Part shown: positions 27,011 through 36,076 of the stretch, piece by piece
Position numbering within the stretch: position 1 is the stretch's first letter
Layout of the letters: every line of letters starts with the position of its first letter
Assembly: GCA_947494715.1 (NCBI GenBank)
Contig: CANLWG010000001.1
Span: 930,001-994,000 of the forward strand
DNA length: 64,000 bases
Reading direction: 5' to 3'
From: an uncultured Flavobacteriaceae bacterium
Lineage (GTDB): Bacteria; Bacteroidota; Bacteroidia; Flavobacteriales; Flavobacteriaceae
Notes under the pieces: generated by a model
Told to the model about the DNA's origin: nothing
Database searches by the model: none
What the model saw: only the letters and a program-made list of their open reading frames with translations
Translations under genes and position numbers: made by a program

Positions 27011-27631
27011 ATGAAATCAATAGTATGTCTAGTTGCTTTGGTTGTAATACCATTGATTAACGCCAACGCACAGAAAATCGCCGCCAAGCCCCAAAAATGG
27101 GAAGCACATAATTGTAAGGTGTCCTATACCGGAGGGGAAATCCACATAACCAATGAAGGTAAGGGGAGTGCTTTGTTATGGATTAAAGATCTGAATTTCA
27201 AAAATGGGTCTGTGGAATTGGACATTAAGGGGAAAGACGAAGGGGGCAATAGCTTTTTGGGACTTGCATTTCATGGAACGGACAATACCCATTATGAAGC
27301 GGTTTACTTTCGTCCTTTCAATTTTAAAAGTGAAAAGAAGAAAGGAAATTCCATACAATATGTTAGTCCACCAGAATATCACTGGGACAATCTTAGGGAG
27401 CGTTTCCCTGGAAAATATGAGAATAGGATTTCTCCGGTTCCTGACCCCAATGACTGGTTCCATGTCAAAATTGAAATCAATTATCCCAATATTTCGGTCT
27501 ATGTAAACGGCTCTACCGACCCCACCTTAAAAGTGGAGCAAATTAGTAAACGAAAAAATGGAAGGCTGGGCCTCTGGGTAGATAGTGATGAAGGCCGGTT
27601 TAAAAACATTAGGGTCAATAAAGACAAATAA
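27011..27631 (+). CDS. secreted beta-sandwich (DUF1080/LamG-like) protein
   Basis: A 206-aa protein. I start at MKSIVCLVALV, because this gives a clean signal peptide cut after NANA; an earlier in-frame ATG at 26960 would put 17 unlikely residues first. The mature part has strands such as GSVELDIKGKDEGGNSFLGLAF and GRLGLWVDSDEGRFKNI, the pattern of DUF1080/concanavalin-like domains that bind or cleave sugars. No catalytic residues can be assigned. Its stop overlaps the start of the M28 peptidase gene by 1 base, so they are co-transcribed. Confidence 0.72.
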   Translation: MKSIVCLVALVVIPLINANAQKIAAKPQKWEAHNCKVSYTGGEIHITNEGKGSALLWIKDLNFKNGSVELDIKGKDEGGNSFLGLAFHGTDNTHYEAVYFRPFNFKSEKKKGNSIQYVSPPEYHWDNLRERFPGKYENRISPVPDPNDWFHVKIEINYPNISVYVNGSTDPTLKVEQISKRKNGRLGLWVDSDEGRFKNIRVNKDK

Positions 27632-28602
27632 TGATTCTGCGGATACTGATAACCGGCTTACTGCTCTTTGTATTTTTTGGGTGCAAACCGGAAAAAGGTA
27701 CGCCTACCCGGCAAATAGAAATTGGTTCCAAATCGGATACGTTATCCTATAGGACAGTACCTAGCGCAATACTGAAGATACTTCAACCAGAACAGAGGCA
27801 GCTCATTTCTACCTTGACCGGGGCATCGCAAATCAATGAAAACCAATCGCTGAAACGGAGACGAAGTGAAAAAGAAAGACTCCTGACAAGAAGTTTTTTG
27901 AATCATATGCTTCAGAACATTCGGCTAAACGTTCAGGAGCATCCCTACCAGGTTAATTTACCCGATTATAAAAGCATGTCCAAGCACAATCCTTATATAG
28001 GCACCAACCTGTACGCAATCATTCCTTCAACTGTTCCAAATAACGAATACATCATTCTGGGCGCTCATTATGATACCGTGGAAGAAAGTCCTGGGGCAAG
28101 TGACAACGCAACGGGTTGTGCACTTGTATATGGGGTTTCTAAACTAGTTGCCGGTTTGGAAAACCGGAAGAAGAATCTAATCGTTGTTTTTTTTGATCAA
28201 GAGGAAACTGGCCATGCGGGGAGCTATGCCTTTGTAAACTTTGTGAAGGAAAAGGGATATAACATTCACTCCGTACATACGGCAGATCAAGTGGGATGGG
28301 ACGAGGATGGAGACCGGAATATTGAACTCGAGCTACCTACGGATTATTTGAAATCCGTTTACGGGAAACATGCCAAACCCTTGGGAATTAAGGTGTTTAC
28401 CACTGATGTAACTTCTTCCGACCATAAGGAATGGAGGGAGGCCGGTTATAATGCTGTTGGTATTACCGAGGAATATAAAAATGGTGACACTAGCCCGCAT
28501 TGGCATGAACCTACCGATACTTTTGAAACGGTAGATTTTGACTATTTGGCCTTTGTTACCTATTTGGTTTACAAAGTGATTGAAGAACAAATCACTATAT
28601 AG
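27631..28602 (+). CDS. M28 family zinc aminopeptidase lipoprotein
   Basis: A 323-aa peptidase. A lipobox (FFGC) follows the N-terminal hydrophobic stretch, so it is probably membrane-attached in the periplasm or outer membrane. The co-catalytic zinc ligands are visible: His in LGAHYDTV, Asp in ASDNATG, Glu-Glu in DQEETGHAG, Asp in TADQVGWD and a late His in SSDHKEW. The length fits single-domain M28 enzymes. Translationally coupled to the upstream beta-sandwich gene. Confidence 0.88.
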   Translation: MILRILITGLLLFVFFGCKPEKGTPTRQIEIGSKSDTLSYRTVPSAILKILQPEQRQLISTLTGASQINENQSLKRRRSEKERLLTRSFLNHMLQNIRLNVQEHPYQVNLPDYKSMSKHNPYIGTNLYAIIPSTVPNNEYIILGAHYDTVEESPGASDNATGCALVYGVSKLVAGLENRKKNLIVVFFDQEETGHAGSYAFVNFVKEKGYNIHSVHTADQVGWDEDGDRNIELELPTDYLKSVYGKHAKPLGIKVFTTDVTSSDHKEWREAGYNAVGITEEYKNGDTSPHWHEPTDTFETVDFDYLAFVTYLVYKVIEEQITI

Positions 28603-28639
28603 CTTAAAACGTCTACCTCAATTTTCCTTTTAAAATTGG

Positions 28640-29587
28640 TCATCCATTCACCAATTGTACCAGTTTCATTCTGCTATTGATACCAATTTTGGAATAGATC
28701 CTATGGGTATGGTCCTTTACCGTTTGAAGACTTATAAAAAGTTCATCGGCGATTTGTTGGTTGGTCTTTCCTTCGCAAATTCCGTCCACAATTTCCCTTT
28801 CCCGTTTCGTAATCCCATACGCTTTACAGAGCAGCGTCTTTTTTTCGGCATTAGGGCGCCCGGCATATACGGGGATAAAAGCAATATCGGATTTGAGCTT
28901 TAGGTAAAACAACGGAATAAAGTTTGATAAAAAATAGAATAAGAGGATGGGGGCAACGAACCATGTACCGGAAAACAAGAATGGAAGAAATGTCCCTCGC
29001 AGCAAAAACGCCAATACCATTAGGACTACGAATAGATTCAGTATTTTTCGTTTTGATTTTTTATACTTTTTGGAATGACCCAACACTGGTACAGCAAATA
29101 AAACCATGGATGCCAGTTCTATGAAGAGCATCAAACCCATTTCGGCATAGGCCAATTGTTCACCCATAAGCCAATCCTCTCGGAAGAGAACCACATAAAG
29201 CCCCCAAGCCACTGGGACAAGGCCCACAAAGAAAATTGCGTGAAAACGCAGTACTTTTTTGCTTATGGATCTTTCAATCAAGGTAAATCCCATTTTTACC
29301 AGCATTACCCATGAAATACATAAAAATGGTATGCCCAATATCGGTAAAAAGTTGGCCGCCATGGTTACTATGCCATTATCCGAATCCATAATGGAAAGTA
29401 AGGCCCGCATTAAAATTTGTGCCCAAAGTCCATAAAAGGCAAAGGCATAAAAAGTGATCAGATAATAGAAATAGTTTTGGTGGAAATCGGTATGATAGGT
29501 ATTGATAGATCGATGTGATATCCAAATACCTGCCACCGCAATGGCCAGGCAAAATAAGAATACAACTATATATACAAAACTCAACAA
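28640..29587 (-). CDS. membrane-bound LuxR-type transcription regulator
   Basis: A 315-aa protein with about seven hydrophobic helices over residues 1-235, followed by a LuxR/GerE helix-turn-helix (about 250-313: ITKREREIVDGICEGKTNQQ, then ISLQTVKDHTHRIYSKIG). Membrane-tethered LuxR regulators of this shape occur in Bacteroidota, and the membrane part presumably senses a ligand or envelope state. Convergent with the M28 gene and divergent from the membrane protein gene at 29729, which could be its target. Confidence 0.83.
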   Translation of the reverse strand: MLSFVYIVVFLFCLAIAVAGIWISHRSINTYHTDFHQNYFYYLITFYAFAFYGLWAQILMRALLSIMDSDNGIVTMAANFLPILGIPFLCISWVMLVKMGFTLIERSISKKVLRFHAIFFVGLVPVAWGLYVVLFREDWLMGEQLAYAEMGLMLFIELASMVLFAVPVLGHSKKYKKSKRKILNLFVVLMVLAFLLRGTFLPFLFSGTWFVAPILLFYFLSNFIPLFYLKLKSDIAFIPVYAGRPNAEKKTLLCKAYGITKREREIVDGICEGKTNQQIADELFISLQTVKDHTHRIYSKIGINSRMKLVQLVNG

Positions 29588-29728
29588 AACCTCCTTTTAA
29601 GGTTAAAATTATGTAAATGTCATCGAAAGGCATAAATACCTTAGTAGTGATTTTGAAAACACTACCAAAGTTGGAAGGAATAGTTTCATGATCCCCTTAC
29701 ATTTATACAAATCTTAAATACCAAGATC

Positions 29729-30427
29729 ATGGAAAAAGTATACACAGGACGAGCTCCCCATGCGACAATTTCTGGAAGCTATAGATATGCCTGGCAACAG
29801 CTATGGCGATATTTTTTATACTTCTTTTTGGTAACCTTGATTGTGGCTTTGTTCGAAAGCCCTGTTTCAATAGTCCGCGATTCCGAGATGGAGATCACTC
29901 CAATGACCGTTATTCTACAAATTTTTGCGGCTGCCTATTTTTTCTTGCTATTTCCCGTCATCAACTATGGAGGCGATTTGTTGTATTTACATGGTATCCG
30001 GAATGAGAAAATGGAAATTGAAGTACTGTTCCAGGGATTCAAAACAAATTACCTCAACATCATTTTGGCACATTTACTGAGATTTGCGATTATCGGAATG
30101 GGATTTGTTTTCCTTATAATTCCAGGGATTGTTTTTGCCTGCAGACTGGCTTTTGTCTCTTTTTTGGTCATGGACAAAAATATGGAACCTATAGCTGCAG
30201 TGGAAAAGAGCTGGGAGATGACCAGAGGCCATGGTTGGAAGATTTTTGGTATGGCCCTGTTGGCGGTTCCCATTTTTATAGGAGGCCTAATTTGCTTTTT
30301 TGTGGGGGCCTTTGTTTCAGTTATGTGGATTGGCGCAGCCTTTACCGCGTTATACCATGCTATTGATCTTGAAGAACAGCAGAAGCTGGATTATTATCCA
30401 AACGAGGATAAAAAGGATGCTTCCTAA
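29729..30427 (+). CDS. polytopic membrane protein (DUF975/glycerophosphodiester-type membrane domain)
   Basis: A 232-aa protein with about five membrane helices. Between them lie GGDLLYLHGIRNEKMEIEVLF and VEKSWEMTRGHGWKIFG, the second a loop typical of DUF975/GlpQ-membrane-domain proteins. The C-terminus is short and charged. A possible -7 box (TACATTTA) is about 30 bases upstream of the ATG. The role is unknown; similar proteins are annotated only as membrane proteins. After it, 30428-30696 has no gene I can support. Confidence 0.7.
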   Translation: MEKVYTGRAPHATISGSYRYAWQQLWRYFLYFFLVTLIVALFESPVSIVRDSEMEITPMTVILQIFAAAYFFLLFPVINYGGDLLYLHGIRNEKMEIEVLFQGFKTNYLNIILAHLLRFAIIGMGFVFLIIPGIVFACRLAFVSFLVMDKNMEPIAAVEKSWEMTRGHGWKIFGMALLAVPIFIGGLICFFVGAFVSVMWIGAAFTALYHAIDLEEQQKLDYYPNEDKKDAS

Positions 30428-30696
30428 AGTTTGCTTAGTAGTATGGTGTTGCTTCTTCTTACCTCGATCGAACTTTTTGAATACTAAATCAACAAAAAGG
30501 ACTACTAATAGGATGGATCGACCTTATTATCATTGATAATTTTAGAGTCAAATTGAATGGTCGCTTTTGGGAAGGTCAATACCTTAAAAATTAAAAGGCT
30601 GTATCCAACAGTTATAGTTCTTTCCAAATCTTATCACAAATTCCCTTACTTCTATTTTTTATATATTTAGTACGTTCAGAACACGTTCTATTTAAG

Positions 30697-30933
30697 ATGA
30701 GGTTTTTACGTTTTCAATTCTTTTTTTTAGTTCTACTCGTTTCAAGTTACTCTTTTGCGCAAACCGATTCCGATGCAAAAGGCCTTGATCAACGATCATC
30801 TCTATTCACAGAAGCAGAATCCGATTATATAGCCCAGTGGTTTTCTGAATTTGTCCAGGAAATTCAGCTCGCCGAGGATTTTGCATCGAAATATCGTAGA
30901 ATCACTTTCACTACAGCTATAACCTCACAATAA
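30697..30933 (+). CDS. small secreted protein, possibly truncated
   Basis: A 78-aa product with a clear signal peptide (residues 1-21, cut after SFA). The mature part is one helical segment: FTEAESDYIAQWFSEFVQEI. This resembles the helical region of the secreted protein encoded at 59721-60146 (W..E...E......Y..I pattern). A one-base shift near 30912 would extend it in the family direction, so it may be a shortened relic. It ends 2 bases before the next gene and would be the first gene of the envelope operon. Confidence 0.5.
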   Translation: MRFLRFQFFFLVLLVSSYSFAQTDSDAKGLDQRSSLFTEAESDYIAQWFSEFVQEIQLAEDFASKYRRITFTTAITSQ

Positions 30934-30935
30934 AT

Positions 30936-31544
30936 ATGAAAATCAAACACAATCTAAGTTTAGTTAGTTTACTTATTCTATTTTCAGGTTGTGCGACTAC
31001 TAAACTGATCGATTCTTGGAAATCAAATAAGTTCACCACATTATCCAATTCAAGAATTGTAGTTATTTCCCAAAGCCCTGAAGCATCCATCAGAAAATCA
31101 TATGAGATAGCGATTACTGACAAATTGAGAGTACAGGGAGTTGATGCCGTTGCCTCACACTTGAAGTTCCCTACTTTAACAGAAGCAAAAACTCCCGAGG
31201 AAATCGAAAAGACCATACAAATGTTTAAAACTGCCAATATTAATGGTATAATCTTGACTTCTCTTAAACAGACTATTGAAACAAAGAATGGTCAGTTGTC
31301 TTCCCCAAACGTAATTCCTGCAGCATATGCCGACAAATCTAGCTTTGGTGCAAATGCAAATGATAACAATGTTTTTCCTGTTTCGACATCAAAAACTTAT
31401 ATATTGGAAGCACTAATCTATAATCTTGAGTTAGAAGACGACGATCAATTAGTAAATGTATGCTTGGTAGATGTGACCGACCCCAATTCTGTAGCTAAGA
31501 TTCAAAAAACCTTTACCAAGATTATTGCCGATCAGTTTAAATAG
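30936..31544 (+). CDS. lipoprotein, paralogue of the product of 32828-33496
   Basis: A 202-aa lipoprotein with lipobox FSGC at about residue 19. The family is unnamed. Shared features with the second copy are the DSWKSNKFTTL start, VVISQSPEASIRKSYE, VASHLKFPTL and TYILEALIYNLELE near the C-terminus. It probably sits in the periplasmic face of a membrane. It overlaps the next gene by 1 base. Two copies around a DUF2235 hydrolase suggest they act as accessory or immunity-like partners, but that is inference. Confidence 0.75.
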   Translation: MKIKHNLSLVSLLILFSGCATTKLIDSWKSNKFTTLSNSRIVVISQSPEASIRKSYEIAITDKLRVQGVDAVASHLKFPTLTEAKTPEEIEKTIQMFKTANINGIILTSLKQTIETKNGQLSSPNVIPAAYADKSSFGANANDNNVFPVSTSKTYILEALIYNLELEDDDQLVNVCLVDVTDPNSVAKIQKTFTKIIADQFK

Positions 31545-32758
31545 TGTTCGTGATAAAACCAACATACGCAATTATAGTTTTCATCTCGCTATTTCTTATA
31601 GGGTGCGGTAGTAAAAAAGCCATTGTACATGAACCAGTTCCTTTTGAGATAGCTCCTAAAAAATTAGTTGTCTTTCTGGATGGTACCACCAATGACGAGA
31701 GTAGTCACACAAACGTTTCCAAACTTTATAATTTGGTTTCCTTGCAAAACAATCTGAATATAGGTGCCGCTTATTTAAGAGGTGTTGGCAATGGTGCCGA
31801 TTTTGTTGGAATACTAACTGGATCAGGTATCCGGGGAGAGGTTTGCAATGCGTATCTATATCTTACCGAACACTATGATCATGAGCGTCAAGATGAGATT
31901 TACTTGTTTGGTTTTAGCAGAGGGGCATATGCCGCACGTATTCTGGCAGGAATGATTCATTCCGCTGGCATTGTTGATATCAAAGCCGTTCCGAAGGACA
32001 AAAGATTAAAGTTTATTAAGAAAATCTATAATGCGCATAAGGGAGACAAAACGCTCCAGGAGAGAAGGGACGACGTTTTTAAAGTAACGCAACAGCATAT
32101 GGATTTCGACACCTATAAAATTGAATTTATGGGCTTATGGGATACGGTTGCAGCTTTGGGCATTCCCGACTATAAAGACGACTATTATGTTGAGGAAACG
32201 AAATATAACGACCAGCTATGCAATGTAAAGCGTGCGGTTCAGGCATTGTCCTTAAATGATAATAGAGGATCTGTTTTCACTCCATCTCTATTGACCCACG
32301 AGTATTTGGTCCGTGACTGTAACGGCATAGACCCAAAAGATATTGCTGAAGAAGTTTGGTTCTTTGGAGCGCATTCGGATGTGGGTGGCGGAGCCCTCAA
32401 TACCAATATCAGCGGGGTTTCCTTAAACTGGATGATCAATCAGATCAGAGAGTACAAACTGCTTCCTATGGAAACCCAGGTATATGAAAACCGCCATGAC
32501 GTTACCAATGATCCCCGTAAAGGTTTCATGAAAGTAATTTTCCCTAAAAAAGGGCGCAAATTGGTCTTCTTTACTTCTAGCGAAGGTTACAAGAAGGAAA
32601 AATTAAAGATACACCAATCGGTACTAGATCGGTTGGAAGGCTCATTACAAACCTATGAAATCAACCTCCTTAAACTTTTTGGGGAGTGTTTTGAAAAGAA
32701 CAAAAAGGGAGGTTATAAGTATCTGGAATCTTCGGATTGTTTCGAGGTGGTCGATTAA
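31544..32758 (+). CDS. DUF2235 (Tle1-like) alpha/beta hydrolase lipoprotein
   Basis: A 404-aa protein. The start appears to be GTG at 31544 (or GTG at 31550), overlapping the previous stop. A lipobox (LIGC) gives membrane attachment. The DUF2235 signatures are KLVVFLDGTTND, the nucleophile elbow GFSRGAYAAR, GLWDTVAALG and WFFGAHSDVGGGA, so Ser, Asp and His are all present. DUF2235 includes the T6SS phospholipase effector family Tle1, but the lipobox and absence of T6SS genes argue for an envelope role here. No VgrG or PAAR genes are near. Confidence 0.85.
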   Translation: MFVIKPTYAIIVFISLFLIGCGSKKAIVHEPVPFEIAPKKLVVFLDGTTNDESSHTNVSKLYNLVSLQNNLNIGAAYLRGVGNGADFVGILTGSGIRGEVCNAYLYLTEHYDHERQDEIYLFGFSRGAYAARILAGMIHSAGIVDIKAVPKDKRLKFIKKIYNAHKGDKTLQERRDDVFKVTQQHMDFDTYKIEFMGLWDTVAALGIPDYKDDYYVEETKYNDQLCNVKRAVQALSLNDNRGSVFTPSLLTHEYLVRDCNGIDPKDIAEEVWFFGAHSDVGGGALNTNISGVSLNWMINQIREYKLLPMETQVYENRHDVTNDPRKGFMKVIFPKKGRKLVFFTSSEGYKKEKLKIHQSVLDRLEGSLQTYEINLLKLFGECFEKNKKGGYKYLESSDCFEVVD

Positions 32759-32827
32759 AAATTTATACTTTTTAAGATCATGTTGATATAAATTTTGGGA
32801 ATAGCCTTATTTTTCCATTTTAAAACC

Positions 32828-33496
32828 ATGAGCACTATGAGAATCGCATATCAATTTCTAGTTATTGCCATTGTAGGTCTTTTTTTAACGGGTTGTTCGG
32901 GAATGAAACTGGCAAATTCCTATAAATCAGATGATTTTGAAACCCTCCGAAATAAAAAAATGTTAGTCGTTGCTAGAACACCTATTGAAAATGTTCGTAA
33001 AACGTATGAACTTGAGCTAGTAAATAAATTAAAAGCGAAGGGTATCAATGCGGTTGCCAGTCATATGGCCTTTCCTACCTTAGAGCGTATTGATAATAAA
33101 ACTGCCGAAAGAATAGCGGATGTAGTGGCCATGTTCAGAAAAGAAGGCTTTGATATTTTAACGTTAACGTCACTTAAAGATGTGCAGGAACAAGAAATAC
33201 TACGACGCGCAGGTGGCTACAATTCATTACCGCAATACTATAGCAATAAGTATATTTCGCTACGAGGATATTATGATGATGTAAATGCAGCGCCTAAGTT
33301 GCCGCCGAGAGAACAAGACCCAGTTACGTATGTTGAAAAGTCGACGACCTTCGTTCTTGAAGCTGTAACCTATAATTTGGCTTTGGAAGAGGAAAAAAGA
33401 TTGCTATCCGTGATTACGGCGGAGGTTACTAATCCTGATTCCGGAAAAGGTGTTCGAACTGCTTTTGCCAAGATTATCGCAAAAGAATTAAAATAA
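32828..33496 (+). CDS. lipoprotein, paralogue of the product of 30936-31544
   Basis: A 222-aa lipoprotein. I start at ATG 32828 (MSTMRIAYQF), because the earlier in-frame ATG at 32795 adds 11 unlikely residues; ATG 32837 is also possible. The lipobox is LTGC. It shares with the first paralogue NSYKSDDFETLRNK, VVARTPIENVRKTYE, VASHMAFPTL and TFVLEAVTYNLALE. It has an extra loop rich in tyrosines around residues 145-170. Followed 10 bases later by the protease gene. Confidence 0.75.
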   Translation: MSTMRIAYQFLVIAIVGLFLTGCSGMKLANSYKSDDFETLRNKKMLVVARTPIENVRKTYELELVNKLKAKGINAVASHMAFPTLERIDNKTAERIADVVAMFRKEGFDILTLTSLKDVQEQEILRRAGGYNSLPQYYSNKYISLRGYYDDVNAAPKLPPREQDPVTYVEKSTTFVLEAVTYNLALEEEKRLLSVITAEVTNPDSGKGVRTAFAKIIAKELK

Positions 33497-33506
33497 AGAA
33501 AAACCG

Positions 33507-34517
33507 ATGCGCTATTTTGTTTTTACCGTCTTAGTATTACTATATATATCAGCAAAGGCGCAAGACTTATCTGCGCTTTATGAAAAGGTTAAACCTTCAG
33601 TAGTAGTAGTTTACACTGAGGAGAGGAAATTACAAAGGCTGGGAAACACCACGGCAATGGTAAATTCTCAAGGATTAGGTTCAGGATTTATGATTTCAGA
33701 TACCGAAATCATAACGGCAGCTCACGTTGTTGATGTGGCGGAAAAGCTTTTTGTACAATTTTTTGACGGAGAGACTATAGAAGCTAAGGTAGTTTCAACT
33801 TTTAACGAACCAGATGTTGCACTGATTAACCTAACAAGACCTAAAAAGAATGCCGTTTGGGTTACCTTGGGAGATTCCGATAAGAGCAAAGTAGGCGAAC
33901 AAGTAGTAGTGATAGGAGCCCCGTTCGGACTTGCACATTCGCTATCTTCGGGTTATATCAGCAGTAAAATTGGTAAAACCAAAGATACCAATCCTTTTAC
34001 TAATACAGAGTTTATACAGACTGATGCGGCAATTAATACAGGAAACTCCGGTGGCCCTATGTTTAATTTAGATGGTGAGGTCATTGGTATCGTAAGTCAA
34101 ATTAAAACTATCACTGGCGGTTTTCAAGGTATCGGTTTTGCCGCAACTTCAAACATTGCCAAGGATCTTTTGATCGATAAAAAAATTCCGTGGACAGGGG
34201 CCGATTTCCTTCCCCTTTCCGGTAAAAGTGCGCAGCTATTAAACATACCTCAAAATTCAGGGTTATTGGTGCAACGTGTGGTTTCTACATCTCCGTATGG
34301 AAAAATGGGATTGCGTGGAGGCTCTGTTGAAGCTACTATTGATGACACATCTGTTTTATTAGGAGGAGATATTATTCTTGCTTTTAACGGTATTCGTTTT
34401 GAAATGAATGATGAAACTTTAAAAAAGTTGGGGGATTTTGCAAGCAGTCTTCACTCAGGAGATGCTGTTGTATTGGAAATTCTAAGGGATGGTAAAATTT
34501 TATCGCTGAAGAATTAA
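33507..34517 (+). CDS. HtrA/DegS-like serine protease (S1C)
   Basis: A 336-aa protein with signal peptide (cut after SAKA or AQ). The trypsin-like domain has the triad His73 (TAAHVVD), Asp103 (EPDVALI) and Ser181 (NTGNSGGP). A PDZ-like C-terminal domain (about 240-330) holds LVQRVVSTSPYGKMGLRGGS and ends in a short beta strand. These proteases monitor misfolded envelope proteins. Its position right after two lipoproteins and a hydrolase suggests an envelope stress or maturation role. Followed by the NTF2-like gene 54 bases later. Confidence 0.87.
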   Translation: MRYFVFTVLVLLYISAKAQDLSALYEKVKPSVVVVYTEERKLQRLGNTTAMVNSQGLGSGFMISDTEIITAAHVVDVAEKLFVQFFDGETIEAKVVSTFNEPDVALINLTRPKKNAVWVTLGDSDKSKVGEQVVVIGAPFGLAHSLSSGYISSKIGKTKDTNPFTNTEFIQTDAAINTGNSGGPMFNLDGEVIGIVSQIKTITGGFQGIGFAATSNIAKDLLIDKKIPWTGADFLPLSGKSAQLLNIPQNSGLLVQRVVSTSPYGKMGLRGGSVEATIDDTSVLLGGDIILAFNGIRFEMNDETLKKLGDFASSLHSGDAVVLEILRDGKILSLKN

Positions 34518-34571
34518 TAGAAATTGGTTATTTATTAACGTGACTTTTGAAACAATAAAAAAACAAGAACT

Positions 34572-35030
34572 ATGAAAAATGTATTCCTTTTTATCTGCCT
34601 AAGTGTTTTCTCCTGCTCCTATGCCCAAAGTGGTGATGAAGTTGCTGTTGAACGAGTTGTCAATTTCTTTTATGACGGTATCAATGAGCGCGACGCTAAC
34701 AAAATGATATTACCCTTTTCTGAAAACGTTTCCTATCAAAACGTTAGTATTGTTGATGGAAAAAAAGTAGTCAGAACGGCGGATTTGAATAAACTCATTC
34801 AAGAAATTGCCGCTATTGAGGACAAGGCAAAAACCAAGCTTGAAGTTGTTACTTTGAAAATCAATGTCAATGGGTTCATTGCAAATGCATGGGTATCCTA
34901 TAAATTTTACCAGTTCGGTGCGCTGCACCAATGTGGGGAAAATGCACTCCAGCTGACCAAGGAAGATGGAGAATGGAAGATTATTTCAATGTTAGATGAG
35001 CATTCGAGGGAAGCTTGTCTGACAATATAG
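34572..35030 (+). CDS. secreted NTF2-like (SnoaL/DUF4440-type) protein
   Basis: A 152-aa protein with a signal peptide (cut after SYA). The mature part has the NTF2-like pattern: VERVVNFFYDGINERDANKM early, then VTLKINVNGFIANAWVSYKF and EDGEWKIISMLDEHSREAC. Most such secreted proteins are uncharacterised and bind small molecules. It is the second-last gene of this plus-strand run. Confidence 0.78.
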   Translation: MKNVFLFICLSVFSCSYAQSGDEVAVERVVNFFYDGINERDANKMILPFSENVSYQNVSIVDGKKVVRTADLNKLIQEIAAIEDKAKTKLEVVTLKINVNGFIANAWVSYKFYQFGALHQCGENALQLTKEDGEWKIISMLDEHSREACLTI

Positions 35031-35064
35031 TCTAATACCATAGCCCCATACCTAGCGAAGGGAT

Positions 35065-35932
35065 ATGACAATTAATCATTTTTATATAAAAGGAAGGGCG
35101 TTTATACTAATTGTATTTTTTACCTTTTGTACACTCGGGGTATTCGCCCAGGAGGAAAAAGATACTAGTACTTCTGACCAAACCACATGGCAACTTTTAA
35201 AGTATGATGTGGGCAATATATTCAAGGGTGTTGGGTATTCCTATACCAGACCTTTGCATTGGAAGGGAAAACAGTGGGGCACTTTTGGAGGTGTGGTTGC
35301 CGGTACAGGAGCACTATATCTTTTTGATGACCAAACTTCCGAATATTTCAGAAATCGAAGTGAAGATATCCCGCAGACTCTAAAAGATTTTGGGGAAAAC
35401 TACGGTAGTCCACAAAATATATATAATCAATTCTGGTGTCTATCTTACCGGGCTTTTCACTAAGAATGAAAAATTAAGAAGGACCGGAGTTCTTTTACTA
35501 TCTTCTGCCACAGCTACAGGTTTATTGCAGCAAATAACCAAATCGGTAGTCGGAAGGGCACGGCCTGTGAGTGGGAAATCAAAAGATACTTTTAACCCAT
35601 TTAGTTCCGATAGAAATTTTCACTCCTTCCCGTCCGGCCATGCATTGATGGCATTTACCACGGCATATGCATTGGGCAAGCAATTTAAGAGTCCTTGGAT
35701 CAAAGGGGGTATCTATGCGGTAGGTCTTGTTCCAGGTGTTTCCAGATTATGGACTGACCAGCACTATCTTTCTGATGTGGCCCTAAGTATCGCCATAAGT
35801 ATCTTCACGGTAGAAGCTATTGACAGGTATTTAAACACCAAATATGACAAAAAGTATAACCAACAAGAGAAAAAAGTAAGTTGGGACCTTAATTTTTCGC
35901 CTGGGCAATTGGGTGTTGTGGTGCGATTTTAG
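35065..35932 (+). pseudogene. PAP2-family phosphatase split by a frameshift
   Basis: The first frame (35065-35463) encodes a signal peptide and the N-terminal part ending GENYGSPQN. The second frame continues from about 35425 to 35932 with the PAP2 motifs: KSVVGRARP, SGHALMAF and SRLWTDQHYLSDV. The switch falls in an AT dinucleotide run at about 35416-35424. Adding two bases or removing one restores a single product of about 288 aa. The gene is otherwise intact, so this may be a recent mutation, a phase-variable site or a sequencing error. Confidence 0.8.
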
Positions 35933-36076
35933 AGAATGTATCATGAAACTGCTAAAATCCAAAAGACCGCTAAAATAAGCCGCCAATCGCATTTGGTAAA
36001 ACGTCCCCAAAAGTCAATAGCCAATCTTTTAGAATAAATCCACAGCTGCTCTAGTGGTTTTAAATATAAACTGGTT

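Noticed and set aside
31544-32758. type VI secretion effector
   Set aside because: DUF2235 fits Tle1-like effectors, but the lipobox and the lack of any T6SS gene nearby point to an envelope lipoprotein.
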